Source: CAWGMT01 sp963823675 (GTDB taxonomy: Bacteria; Planctomycetota; Planctomycetia; Isosphaerales; Isosphaeraceae). From it: a stretch of DNA of 64,000 nucleotides. The position numbers and the translations under genes were made by a program. The stretch spans positions 248,001-312,000 of the forward strand of contig CAWGMT010000011.1 of NCBI GenBank assembly GCA_963823675.1, written 5' to 3'. Positions 1-7,787 of this stretch are shown piece by piece. Every line of letters begins with the position of its first letter. Position 1 is the first letter of the stretch. The notes below the pieces were generated by a model. The model was not told the DNA's origin. It saw only the letters and a list, made by a program, of their open reading frames with translations, and did not search any database.

Positions 1-566
1 TTCTGCTCCTCGAGGCCGTTCGGGTAATAGAACGCCCGGACGCCGAATTTCCAGTCGCCGGGATACGACAGGGGAGACGAGGTCCATGTCGTCCCCTCGA
101 TTGTCGCGACCGGCGTCTGATAATTGATCGGGTCGCCGGCGCCCGTGTTGGCATAGACGTGGTACCAGACCGGAGTCGGGACGAATGCGCCCGGCGGCGG
201 AAACGGCACGATCTTCGCGAACCCGGCAAGCCGCCGGCGACGGGGCTCTTGGTCGCGGACCGGCAAGGTCGGCGTCGCGAAGGGAACCGTCGCGGGCGGC
301 GGCGCCAGGCCCGAAGCAAACCATACCGACCCGCGCCGGCGCGGCTGGCGGCCGACGACCGGCAGCCAGTGCCAGAGGACCGGCGTCTCGCCCTGGTTCC
401 GCGGCGACCAGATCTGGCCGGCGACGTGGCGCCGGAGCGGGCTCGGGTCGCGGACGATCGACCAGGCCGGCGCAAGCGGCGGCGGCCCGGCGACGGCCGG
501 CGACCACGTGACGCGCCGCCGGAACCGGACCGGCGTGACTGGCGAAAGTAAGCCCTGGTTGGACAT
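1..566 (-). CDS. FN3-like phage tail/structural protein, partial at left edge
   Basis: An open frame starts at the ATG at 566 and runs off the left edge without a stop, giving 188 codons. The protein begins MSNQGLLSPV, passes through a proline- and arginine-rich stretch, and ends in a beta-sandwich-like segment with spaced aromatic residues (VWYHVYANTG, PGDWKFGVRAFYY, GLEEQ) that resembles a fibronectin type III fold. It follows the tail-spike gene by 18 bp in the same direction, so a tail or baseplate decoration role fits the context. The fold is inferred from the aromatic pattern and the family is not certain. Plus-strand readings of the same interval are arginine-rich and look like shadows. 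Confidence 0.6.
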   Translation of the reverse strand, partial: MSNQGLLSPVTPVRFRRRVTWSPAVAGPPPLAPAWSIVRDPSPLRRHVAGQIWSPRNQGETPVLWHWLPVVGRQPRRRGSVWFASGLAPPPATVPFATPTLPVRDQEPRRRRLAGFAKIVPFPPPGAFVPTPVWYHVYANTGAGDPINYQTPVATIEGTTWTSSPLSYPGDWKFGVRAFYYPNGLEEQ

Positions 567-584
567 TCATGGTGCCAGGCTGAT

Positions 585-2004
585 CTAACCCGCGAGGATG
601 TTCGCGCCTCGAACCATCATCACGATGCCGGTCGGACCGGCGGACGGGTCACTATGCTGTACGGCGCCGATGTCCGTGTTGACCGATTGGCCGAAGACGC
701 CGATGCCAGCCGCGCGGAGCGATGCCCCGCCGCCCGTCGTCGTGTTCGGCCGGTAGTCGGAGCCAGCCGAAATGTAGGGCTGCTGAGTCAGCGTGACCTC
801 ATTCACATTGTAAAAAGGGGTGCCGGTGATATTGCTCGTGTTGTTGTAGACCGCACAATTCATCAACGTCGCAATGCTGCTCCCCACGGTGAATCCGATC
901 GCACCCCCGCCGGACTGGTTGGAGGCGATGCAGTCCAGGTAGCGAACGCTTACGCTATTCGTATTGTTGTCAAATCCAGCCGTAGAACAGGAATCGGCAA
1001 GACAGCGCTCGAAGACTGTGGCGGACGCGCCGGCCAGGAAGCCGGTGGTGCAGCTTCTGGCCATGGATCTTACTGCCGCAAACGGATCTGACGGGCTCAC
1101 CGCGCTCGTGAAGCCCGTCGTGCACGAGTAAGCGTCACACGCAGTAAAGGACACGCCTGTTGTATTGGCGAAAAAGCCGGTCGTACACCCGCTCGCCTGG
1201 GATGCAACGACAGAGCCGCCGCCGGTCGAGACGTTGAAGCCGTATTCACCCGCGCCATTGCAATTCTCCGCAACACAATTCGAGACGATGTGTCGGCTCG
1301 ACTGAAGGCCGAAACCCGACACCTTGGCCACGGAATTGCCATTGGCGAGCAAATTGTTCAACGAGCTGAAACGCCGACGTTCCCAGCAAAACCAGATAGG
1401 TTGTGGCGCCCGGCGCCGAAACCGATCCCCAGCTTATCTGCGGCCGGTTTCCCGTGTGATCCCCGCGCGTCTGGTCATAGCCGAGCATCTTGCAGTTGAC
1501 GCTGTTGGCCAGCGAAATCGGGCCGCCGGCGCCCGGCGTCGCGGTGGACATCGTGTAAGCACTGCTATTGTACTTGACATAGCAAGTTTGACTCGACACC
1601 GCCATCACCGAGGCAGCCATGCCCGGCGTGGCGAAGGCGCCGCCGAGGGACCACGTCGCCCCGCTCGAGCTCGTCGCCGCCGGCGATCGGTCTAGCGTCC
1701 AGCGCTGGGTCGAGCTCGTTCCCGTCGATGCCGCCGTGATCTGGTAGACGCCCGTCGTGAAAGCCGACCCGCTGCCGGTCGACGTGATCTGGATCAGATT
1801 GCCGACGTCGCCGGCGACGACCGTGTAGCCGTCGGGGTTGACCTTCGTGTTCGATGAACTATCGACGGTGAGGTTCGTGCCGCTGCCCTGCGCCGCGGAC
1901 TGCTGCGAGTAGTCCGTCCCGCCCGAGCCGGTGACGAACCCGCCGCCGTTGGAATCGGCGCCGGCGTATTCGACCTCGAAGACTGTGTTTGCGGAAAGCG
2001 CCAT
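585..2004 (-). CDS. Beta-helix tail spike-like protein, split by one frameshift
   Basis: Starts at the ATG at 2004 (MALSANTVFEVEYAG). The N-terminal ~210 residues are Ser/Thr/Gly-rich and look like a virion-attachment head. After a single-base shift near 1,370 (a TTT tract on the coding strand) the frame continues for 258 residues to the stop at 585. This part has repeated short turns such as CTTGF, CTTGFFAN and CSTAGFDNN, spaced about 20-25 residues, typical of a right-handed parallel beta-helix (pectate lyase/tail-spike fold). The role is probably receptor binding or polysaccharide degradation at the phage tail. I treat the break as one gene because the helix resumes at once. A genuine frameshift mutation cannot be excluded. 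Confidence 0.6.
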
Positions 2005-2200
2005 CGGTTATCTGCGCGTCGGTATTGATTGTCCTGCGAGTTTCCGGCCCGTTATCACGCCCCCGGGAGGGCTGATCAGCCCCCGAAAGCGCTCAATCTC
2101 GCCGGACAATTGCAGTTGTTGTGCGACTTGGTCGTTGTCCGTTGTCCGTTGTCAGTTGTCCGTTGTCAGTGGTCAGTGGTCCGTTCAGGTCCGCGGCCCG
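2005..2200. repeat. Heptamer element, ACGGACA type, single-sided
   Basis: Upstream of the tail-spike gene, 2,135-2,190 carries about eight 7-bp units of the GTCCGTT / GTCAGTT / GTCAGTG type on the plus strand. It runs directly into the 81-bp array. The rest of the interval (2,005-2,134) has no supportable gene. Confidence 0.65.
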
Positions 2201-2640
2201 CGAGCTTTCCCCCTTCTTCTCCCCAGGGGGAGAAGGTGGCCCGAAGGGCCGGATGAGGGGGCGACCGAGCGACCCGGCCCGCGAGCTTTCCCCCCCCTTC
2301 TCCCCAGGGGGAGAAGGTGGCCCGAAGGGCCGGATGAGGGGGCGACCGAGCGACCCGGCCCGCGAGCTTTCCCCCCCCTTCTCCCCAGGGGGAGAAGGTG
2401 GCCCGAAGGGCCGGATGAGGGGGCGACCGAGCGACCCGGCCCGCGAGCTTTCCCCCCCCTTCTCCCCAGGGGGAGAAGGTGGCCCGAAGGGCCGGATGAG
2501 GGGGCGACCGAGCGACCCGGCCCGCGTGCTATCCCCCCCCCTTCTCCCCAGGGGGAGAAGGTGGCCCGAAGGGCCGGATGAGGGGGCGACCGAGCGACCC
2601 GGCCCGCGTGCTATCCCCCCCTTAATAAGGGGGGGCCAGA
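2200..2640. repeat. 81-bp tandem array, five copies plus a partial
   Basis: Units begin near 2,200, 2,281, 2,362, 2,443, 2,524 and 2,606. Each holds two nested palindromes, TCTCCCCAGGGGGAGA and GGCCCGAAGGGCC, followed by GGATGAGGGGGCGACC. Because 81 is a multiple of three, long false reading frames cross the array on both strands. Single units of the same repeat occur at 5,975-6,030, 10,185-10,340 (two) and 12,300-12,385. The later copies here carry a TGCTATC variant of the GAGCTTTC lead-in. Confidence 0.85.
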
Positions 2641-4380
2641 GGGGGTTGACGCGGCACTCACCATCTGTCTTTCCAACGGCCAACGGACGGAGCGCAGCTC
2701 CTCCGCCATTGCCTCGAACACGCCGTCCCACGACCCGCGGACGCGCTGGCGGAACAACCGCGCCGACGGATACCACGGGGAACGGGTGGCGGGTGATGGG
2801 TGGAGGGTGGCGGGAGGAAGCCCTTCGCCGTCCCTACCCTCCACCCTCCACCCTCCACCCTCCACCGTTCGACCCATCCAGCGCCAGCAACATGGCTCCG
2901 AAAGCGCGATCCAGACTGGCTTCCCCATCGCGCCGGCCAGGTGGGCGATCGCCGTATCGGGCGTGATCACCAGGTCGAGGTTCGCGATCACGCCGGCGGT
3001 GTCGAGCCAATCCCCGGCCTCGTAATCGTCGCCGAGATCGGCGACGAGAGGGTGGAGGGTGGAGGGTGGAGGGTGGAGGGCAGACGATCGATCAGTCTTA
3101 TCCCGCCACGCCCCGTTCTCCAGTCGCCACCCCTTCTGGAGCGACACGAATGAAATTCCCCGCCCGAACGGCACCCTCCACTCGCCACCCAGGAGCGGCG
3201 CCAGCAGCTCGAAGGCGAAGGACCGCCGTTCATCGTTAGCCTGCCGGGGGTTGCCGCGCCACGCGAGGCCGACACGGAACGGCGCGTACCAATCAGGATG
3301 CAGCAGATTCATCCGATCGCGCCAGCGTCGAACCGCCGCCTTGTCGGCCGACAGGTACGGCCCGCGCCAGAGCGGCACGCAGCCGACGTAGGCTGCTGGA
3401 AGGCTCGGCAGGGTCGCCACGGTCGCGCCCTCGGGTATGTCCTTGTCCTCAGTAACGACGCTCACGACGCCCGGCACGCGGGCGATCAGGCGGTCCATCG
3501 TCTTGTTGCAGATCGCGCGAACCGTCCATCCATCCCGCGCCATGTCGGCGGCAAACCGGATGAATTGGAAATGATCGCCCGCGCCTTCCACGTTCCAAAC
3601 GTAGACGTCGGACGGGTGGCGGGTGGAGGGTGAAGGGTGGCGGGTGAAGACGGGCGGATGGCGGGACTCCAGATTCCCCACCCTCCACCCTCCACCCTCC
3701 ACCCACCACCTGTCGTACCCGTGAAACGGGTGCCCCGCGACCCGCGGGAGCTTGTAGGCCCAGTCGCCGAATTCCATGTGGCCGGCGGCCAGGTCGCCGA
3801 GCTTCATCCGCGCCGCCGCCCGGTGCAGGTGCAGCTCGGGCATGTTGGGGAATCGCCCGAGCAGCCGCGTCGCCTCGGTGATGACCTCCTCCAATCGCTC
3901 GGCCGCGATCAGTGCCCCCAGCCGGGCCGAGAGAAAATCACAGTGGTCCGGCGCGAGCTCGATCCCCCGTTCCAGTTGGGCGATCGCCTCGCCGAGCACG
4001 TCGTCGGACGTATCGCGCCAGTGCCAGCGCTCGAGGAGCCAGATACCCAAAAGCCCGGCCGCGTCGGCCGAGCTCGGGTCCAGCTCGCGGGCCCGGCGCA
4101 TTTCCGCCTCGCACTCGTCGAACCGGAACTGATCGTGAATCGAGCACGCCAGGACAACGCGCCGCCGCGCCGACGGCTCGATCGCGATCGCCCGGCGCAG
4201 CGAGGCCTCGGCGTCGGCCGGCCGCTTCATCGCCCGGTACGTGACCCCGGCGGCGGTCAAGAGCACGGGATCGTCGGGTGAGGCCGCGATCGCCGCCTCC
4301 CAGAAGTCGGCCGCGAGGTCGGCACGCCCCACGCGATGCAGGGCGTCGCCGGCTTGGGCAAGGTGATTAACGGTCAGCAT
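2611..4380 (-). CDS. TPR - GT9-like glycosyltransferase with three in-frame repeat insertions
   Basis: 589 codons from the ATG at 4380. Residues ~1-215 are tetratricopeptide repeats (VGRADLAADFWEAAIAASPDD, PADAEASLRRAIAIEPS). From ~255 on, the sequence resembles the ADP-heptose/O-GlcNAc-type transferase fold, with the diagnostic LDLVITPDTAIAHLAGAMG in the C-terminal half. Three segments are translated from GGGTGGA-type heptamer elements: nt 3,612-3,712 between the TPR and transferase domains, 3,049-3,130 in a loop after the FVSLQKG strand, and 2,776-2,870 just before PWYPSARLFRQ. They encode low-complexity GGGWRV and LHPPPST peptides. The extreme C-terminus runs into the 81-bp array. It sits among tail genes, so it may modify a virion or host surface sugar. 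The substrate is unknown. Confidence 0.7.
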   Translation of the reverse strand: MLTVNHLAQAGDALHRVGRADLAADFWEAAIAASPDDPVLLTAAGVTYRAMKRPADAEASLRRAIAIEPSARRRVVLACSIHDQFRFDECEAEMRRARELDPSSADAAGLLGIWLLERWHWRDTSDDVLGEAIAQLERGIELAPDHCDFLSARLGALIAAERLEEVITEATRLLGRFPNMPELHLHRAAARMKLGDLAAGHMEFGDWAYKLPRVAGHPFHGYDRWWVEGGGWRVGNLESRHPPVFTRHPSPSTRHPSDVYVWNVEGAGDHFQFIRFAADMARDGWTVRAICNKTMDRLIARVPGVVSVVTEDKDIPEGATVATLPSLPAAYVGCVPLWRGPYLSADKAAVRRWRDRMNLLHPDWYAPFRVGLAWRGNPRQANDERRSFAFELLAPLLGGEWRVPFGRGISFVSLQKGWRLENGAWRDKTDRSSALHPPPSTLHPLVADLGDDYEAGDWLDTAGVIANLDLVITPDTAIAHLAGAMGKPVWIALSEPCCWRWMGRTVEGGGWRVEGRDGEGLPPATLHPSPATRSPWYPSARLFRQRVRGSWDGVFEAMAEELRSVRWPLERQMVSAASTPSGPPLLRGG

Positions 4381-4382
4381 GA

Positions 4383-4466
4383 TTCGTGGAGGGTGGAGGG
4401 TGGAGGGTGGAGGGCGAGGAGGGCGGCGCTTTTACTCGCCACCCGCCACCCTGCACCCGCCACGGT
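4383..4466. repeat. Heptamer hairpin, GGGTGGA type
   Basis: Left arm at 4,386-4,413 is four GGGTGGA-type units. The right arm at 4,438-4,462 reads CCACCCG / CCACCCT. It lies between two structural genes, just upstream of the TPR-glycosyltransferase start codon. Confidence 0.8.
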
Positions 4467-4467
4467 T

Positions 4468-4944
4468 TTATTCTTCGACCTTCAGATATCCCCGAACATT
4501 CACCCCGGCCTGGGCCGTGAGCTGCACGCAGTAGACGCCGCCGCCCTTGATGATGTCCTCTTGCCCGAGCGGGGCGAGGTATTCGTAACCGAGCTGCGGG
4601 TGGACGGTGAACGTCTTGAGGATGTTGCCGGACGCGCCCGACGACGGCGCCGTGTACGTCGGCTCCGAGCCGGTGTTCTTGTACCCGTAGGTTGCCTGGA
4701 ACGTCTCGGTGCACTCGCCCTCGACTGGATTCGGCAAGATCGACGTATACGTCCCCGCCGCACTCGGCCGGGCGATCAGGGCCTGCACGGGCACGGCCGA
4801 GTTGCTGGTGCCGTCGAAGTAGAACCCGTAGGCGAGAACCTTGAGCCGCTGGTTACTCGGCGACTGGATCTGGAGCACGGTCAAACCCGTGCCGCCGGTG
4901 AGACTGGTCGAGGGGATGTCGATGTAGCCTTGCAGTGCTGCCAT
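4468..4944 (-). CDS. Phage structural protein, beta-rich, unknown family
   Basis: 158 codons from the ATG at 4944 (MAALQGYIDIPSTSL). The sequence is rich in Gly/Ser/Thr and alternating hydrophobics (LKVLAYGFYFDGTSNSAVP, NILKTFTVHPQLGYEYLAPLGQ), suggesting a beta-sandwich decoration or head-fibre protein. No catalytic motif is visible. The ATG follows tandem AAAGGAC/AAATGAC heptamers directly, which may supply the ribosome binding site. Placement between completion proteins supports a virion role; the exact identity is unknown. Confidence 0.6.
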   Translation of the reverse strand: MAALQGYIDIPSTSLTGGTGLTVLQIQSPSNQRLKVLAYGFYFDGTSNSAVPVQALIARPSAAGTYTSILPNPVEGECTETFQATYGYKNTGSEPTYTAPSSGASGNILKTFTVHPQLGYEYLAPLGQEDIIKGGGVYCVQLTAQAGVNVRGYLKVEE

Positions 4945-5058
4945 GTCATTTGTCCTTTGTCATTTGTCCTTTGTGAAAACGCCCGTATCCCAGGCCGTCC
5001 GCCGCCACCCGCGACAGCGAACAAAGGACCAAGGACAAGGGACAAAGGACACGCGAGC
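4945..5058. repeat. Heptamer hairpin, GGACAAA type
   Basis: Left arm is GTCATTT/GTCCTTT units at 4,947-4,975, the loop holds CCCAGGC and ACAGCGAAC, and the right arm is AAAGGAC-type units at 5,024-5,052. The hairpin fills the gap between two structural genes. Confidence 0.85.
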
Positions 5059-5059
5059 G

Positions 5060-5755
5060 CTAGCGAGAGATTTTGCACGAAAAGAGCGTCGTCGGCTCGG
5101 CCGAGTTCCCCAGCGGGCCCCACCGGACTTGCACGCGGTCGATGACGATTTCGAGCTCGGTCCGGATCAGGTTGATCTTGCGCGCCCAGTCGCCCTTGTC
5201 GGTCCGGGCCTCTTGTGTGTACCGGGCCAGCAGCACGGTCAGCACGGTTGCCATGCGGAGGTCGCGCTGGTCGTAGATCCAGCTCGAGTCGCGATAAACG
5301 ATGTTCTCATCGATCCCGAACCGGCGCTTGATGTCGAACGACGCTTCCTCGATCTGCGGGTCGAGCGTGTTGATCGTGAATGTGACGCCCGTGAGCCCCG
5401 CGGCCGGCGCCGGCGGCTGGCCGACGTTCAGGTCCTTGTGCAGCCGCCGCAACGTGACCGAATTGCCCGAGACAGAGTCGATCGCGAAGAGCTGGCCCGA
5501 CGACCCGGGGAAATTCGCCTTCGGCCCCGAGAGCTGCACGACCTGGTTGGGATTGACGCCGTTGGACGTGAAACTCACGGCGGTCGAGTTCAGAACCCAC
5601 GGCGACCCGCTGTTGAAATACCCATCGGTCCCGGCCGCCATCTGCTGCCAGGCCGGTGCGAGCAAAAACCAGTCGCCCGAGGCCCGGACGGCGATGTCTT
5701 CGTCGGTGCAGTAGACCGGGATGGTCTGTGCGGGTAGTGAGGCGGATAGGGTCAT
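5060..5755 (-). CDS. Phage head-tail or neck protein, unknown family
   Basis: 231 codons from the ATG at 5755 (MTLSASLPAQTIPVYCTDED). The central part is Gly/Ser-rich with short beta strands. The C-terminal third is helical and charged (DPQIEEASFDIKRRFG, WARKINLIRTELEIVIDRVQ). Small proteins mixing strands and helices in this place between capsid and tail genes are often head-tail connectors, but I do not recognise the family. The start lies 3 nt after an AGGGACC unit, with AAAGGAC further upstream. Confidence 0.6.
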   Translation of the reverse strand: MTLSASLPAQTIPVYCTDEDIAVRASGDWFLLAPAWQQMAAGTDGYFNSGSPWVLNSTAVSFTSNGVNPNQVVQLSGPKANFPGSSGQLFAIDSVSGNSVTLRRLHKDLNVGQPPAPAAGLTGVTFTINTLDPQIEEASFDIKRRFGIDENIVYRDSSWIYDQRDLRMATVLTVLLARYTQEARTDKGDWARKINLIRTELEIVIDRVQVRWGPLGNSAEPTTLFSCKISR

Positions 5756-6088
5756 TGGTCCCTTGTCCTTTGTCCTTTGTTCGCTTCGCGGATCTCAGGA
5801 GCTGGCATGGTCAGCAGGGCCTTGCAAGGGACAAAGGACAAATGACCAAGTTGCACGACAACTGATCTTGTCAGGCGAGTTCGGGCTGAATCCGGGCTGA
5901 ATCGGACTTCCGACGGGCGTTTAACGGCCGAACTTTCGCATGACAATGATTGCTCCCGCGGAGTCGGGGCTTTGCCCGCCCCCTCATCCGGCCCTGCGGG
6001 CCACCTTCTCCCCTCGGGGAGAAGGCTCACCGGCCGTCGTTTCACGCGAAGCGAACAAAGGACAAAGGACAAAGGACCAAGGACTACT
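5756..6088. repeat. Non-coding stretch: heptamer hairpin, one 81-bp-type unit and a heptamer half-arm
   Basis: 5,757-5,848 is a GGACAAA-type hairpin with GTTCGCTTCGCGG in the loop side. 5,975-6,030 is one unit of the 81-bp repeat in reverse orientation. 6,048-6,086 is a right arm (GCGAAGCGAAC followed by AAAGGAC units). Reading frames through it consist of repeat translation and I do not accept them as genes. Confidence 0.75.
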
Positions 6089-6622
6089 TCATTCCGGATC
6101 CCTGACCACACACCAGAAGTTGAGTGTCCAGTACGACCCGCTCCCTTGCACCCCGTTCGGATCGGCGACGACCTCGCCGGGCACGATATGGCAAGAGGGC
6201 CGCGTCCGCCACGCTGTCATGGCTCGTTGCTCGCCGGTCGGGAAGCTGAACGGATAGCTCACCCCGCAGACCGCCTGAAGCGCCGCCAGGTCGGCCTCGC
6301 ACGCCGCCGAGCTGGTCTCCTGAAACGTCCCGGCAACCCCCCAGTGCCGCCCGCTCCCGGCCCCATACTGAGTTGTCCCGGGCGTCAGGCCCAGCCACCC
6401 ATCGACCGACGACGCGTTGCCGTCGAGCTGGCCGACGCTGAAAAGCGCCGTGTTCCCAAACAGGGCCTGCCCGGCGAAGAGTGGCGCCGCATTGATCGAT
6501 CCGGTCTGGACGTACCGCTCACCGTAACCAAAGGGAAGAGGCTCCTCGGTATAAGTCGCGATCGTCAGCCCCGGAGGCTGGGTCGCGACGAGCTCGCGGT
6601 CGGCTTGGCCAGGAGTCTGCAT
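6089..6622 (-). CDS. Phage structural protein, unknown family
   Basis: 177 codons from the ATG at 6622 (MQTPGQADRELVATQPPGL). It is a Gly/Ser/Ala-rich sequence with few charges, an NTALFSVGQLDG segment, a helical Cys-containing part (SAACEADLAALQAVCGVSYPF) and a C-terminal strand (GSGSYWTLNFWCVVRDPE). No known motif is seen. The gene is co-directional with the neighbouring structural genes and separated from them by heptamer hairpins on both sides. A minor capsid or tail role is inferred from position only. Confidence 0.55.
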   Translation of the reverse strand: MQTPGQADRELVATQPPGLTIATYTEEPLPFGYGERYVQTGSINAAPLFAGQALFGNTALFSVGQLDGNASSVDGWLGLTPGTTQYGAGSGRHWGVAGTFQETSSAACEADLAALQAVCGVSYPFSFPTGEQRAMTAWRTRPSCHIVPGEVVADPNGVQGSGSYWTLNFWCVVRDPE

Positions 6623-6736
6623 TGGTCCCTTGTCCTTTGTCCTTTGTCCTTTGCTAAAGGCCCTGTTGTCCCAGGCTCACCGTCGCCGTACGCGAAGCGA
6701 ACAAGGGACAAAGGACAAATGACAAAGGACAAAGTC
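6623..6736. repeat. Heptamer hairpin, GGACAAA type
   Basis: The left arm GTCCCTT/GTCCTTT spans 6,625-6,654. The loop carries AAAGGCCCTGTTGTCCCAGGC and ACGCGAAGCGAAC. The right arm AAGGGAC/AAAGGAC/AAATGAC spans 6,702-6,732. This is the clearest full-length copy of the consensus together with the one at 12,511-12,637. Confidence 0.9.
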
Positions 6737-6739
6737 CCG

Positions 6740-6934
6740 TCACTTGTGACGGAAATGCTCGAGCTCCTCGGCCAGATGTGCCTCTTTGCGCTCGGTCGCG
6801 CTCTTCGAGTTCTCGGCCGCCGCGAGTTTCTTCTCGCTGATGTCCTTACCCTCGGGCACGTGCAGCTTCTCGCGCAGCGCCCCCGGCCGCCTGATCGCGT
6901 GCTCGATCCAGTTCGGGTCCTTGCTCTTGGCCAT
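6740..6934 (-). CDS. Small phage protein with KDPNWIEHA motif
   Basis: 64 codons from the ATG at 6934 (MAKSKDPNWIEHAIRRPGAL). It is highly charged and helical, ending AEELEHFRHK. Very similar short proteins with a 'PNWI..AI..PGALR..L' core are commonly found among phage structural genes. Function is not known to me. A longer upstream reading exists but is translated from the palindromic array and is rejected. Confidence 0.65.
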   Translation of the reverse strand: MAKSKDPNWIEHAIRRPGALREKLHVPEGKDISEKKLAAAENSKSATERKEAHLAEELEHFRHK

Positions 6935-6956
6935 CGTACTTGTCCTCAGATTGCAA

Positions 6957-7452
6957 TGCGCCCCTGTTATTCGTTTAACCCGGAGCCAACGGCGACGGCG
7001 TTGACTTGTCGCGGGCAACACCCGGGCGCCGTCGCCGTTGGCTCCGGGTTAAACACGGCCCTACTTCATCGGCTTGGCCATGCGCCCCTGTTATTCGTTT
7101 AACCCGGAGCCAACGGCGACGGCGTTGACTTGTCGCGGGCAACACCCGGGCGCCGTCGCCGTTGGCTCCGGGTTAAACAAGGCCCTACTTCATCGGCTTG
7201 GCCATGCGCCCCTGTTATTCGTTTAACCCGGAGCCAACGGCGACGGCGTTGACTTGTCGCGGGCAACACCCGGGCGCCGTCGCCGTTGGCTCCGGGTTAA
7301 ACAAGGCCCTACTTCATCGGCTTGGCCATGCGCCCCTGTTATTCGTTTAACCCGGAGCCAGCGGCGACGGCGTTGACTTGTCGCGGGCAACACCCGGGCG
7401 CCGTCGCCGTTGGCTCCGGGTTAAACAAGGCCCTACTTCATCGGCTTGGCCA
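6957..7452. repeat. 124-bp tandem array, four copies, each with a perfect-arm hairpin
   Basis: Units start at 6,957, 7,081, 7,205 and 7,329. Each contains GTTTAACCCGGAGCCAACGG and its reverse complement around a GACTTGTCGCGGGCAACACC loop. Each also carries CTACTTCATCGGCTTGGCCAT, which encodes the last six codons and stop of the gene ending at 7,433. Copies differ by very few bases, so the array is recent. Other copies of the same palindrome: 13,416-13,757, 15,248-15,285 and 38,149-38,226. Confidence 0.9.
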
Positions 7453-7783
7453 TATCGGCTTCCGGATACACGCGGTTGACGCCCTGGCCGCCGGGCACGA
7501 ACGGGATGACGGGCACAGCGCCCTTGCCCGGCTCGAAGGCAGCCGGCGGCTGCGGCATCTTGGCATCTTCGAGCTTGAACCGGTGGTCGGGGGTCTTGAC
7601 CGGGCTCATCTGGCCCGCGAGGTTGGCCGATCCGCCCCGGCGATCGCCGGCGGCGCCGGGCTCGTTCGAGGGCTTGGTCGGGCTCGGGTCGCGAGCCAGC
7701 GGCATGAACCCATTGGCGGCCCGGTTGCCGGCCGGCCCCTGCTGGTTGGGTGGCTTGACGACGTCGCGTTCTACGTTGGGCAT
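7433..7783 (-). CDS. Small proline-rich phage protein
   Basis: 116 codons from the ATG at 7783 (MPNVERDVVKPPNQQGPAG) to the TAG at 7433. It is low in hydrophobics and rich in Pro, Gly and Lys, hence probably disordered: GQMSPVKTPDHRFKLEDAKM, FVPGGQGVNRVYPEADMAKPMK. The 3' end is the seed of the 124-bp tandem array downstream. It follows the glycosyltransferase gene by 4 bp, so the two are likely co-transcribed. I do not recognise the family. Confidence 0.6.
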   Translation of the reverse strand: MPNVERDVVKPPNQQGPAGNRAANGFMPLARDPSPTKPSNEPGAAGDRRGGSANLAGQMSPVKTPDHRFKLEDAKMPQPPAAFEPGKGAVPVIPFVPGGQGVNRVYPEADMAKPMK

Positions 7784-7787
7784 GGGA

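Noticed and set aside
2093..2966. Long open frames on both strands over the 81-bp array
   Set aside because: The 81-bp period keeps frames open; the translation is pure repeat with no family features.
5752..6111. 119-codon minus-strand frame
   Set aside because: Composed of heptamer and 81-bp repeat translation only.
6957..7452. CRISPR array
   Set aside because: Repeat and intervening DNA are equally conserved; no unique spacers. The same applies to the 68-bp and 81-bp arrays.
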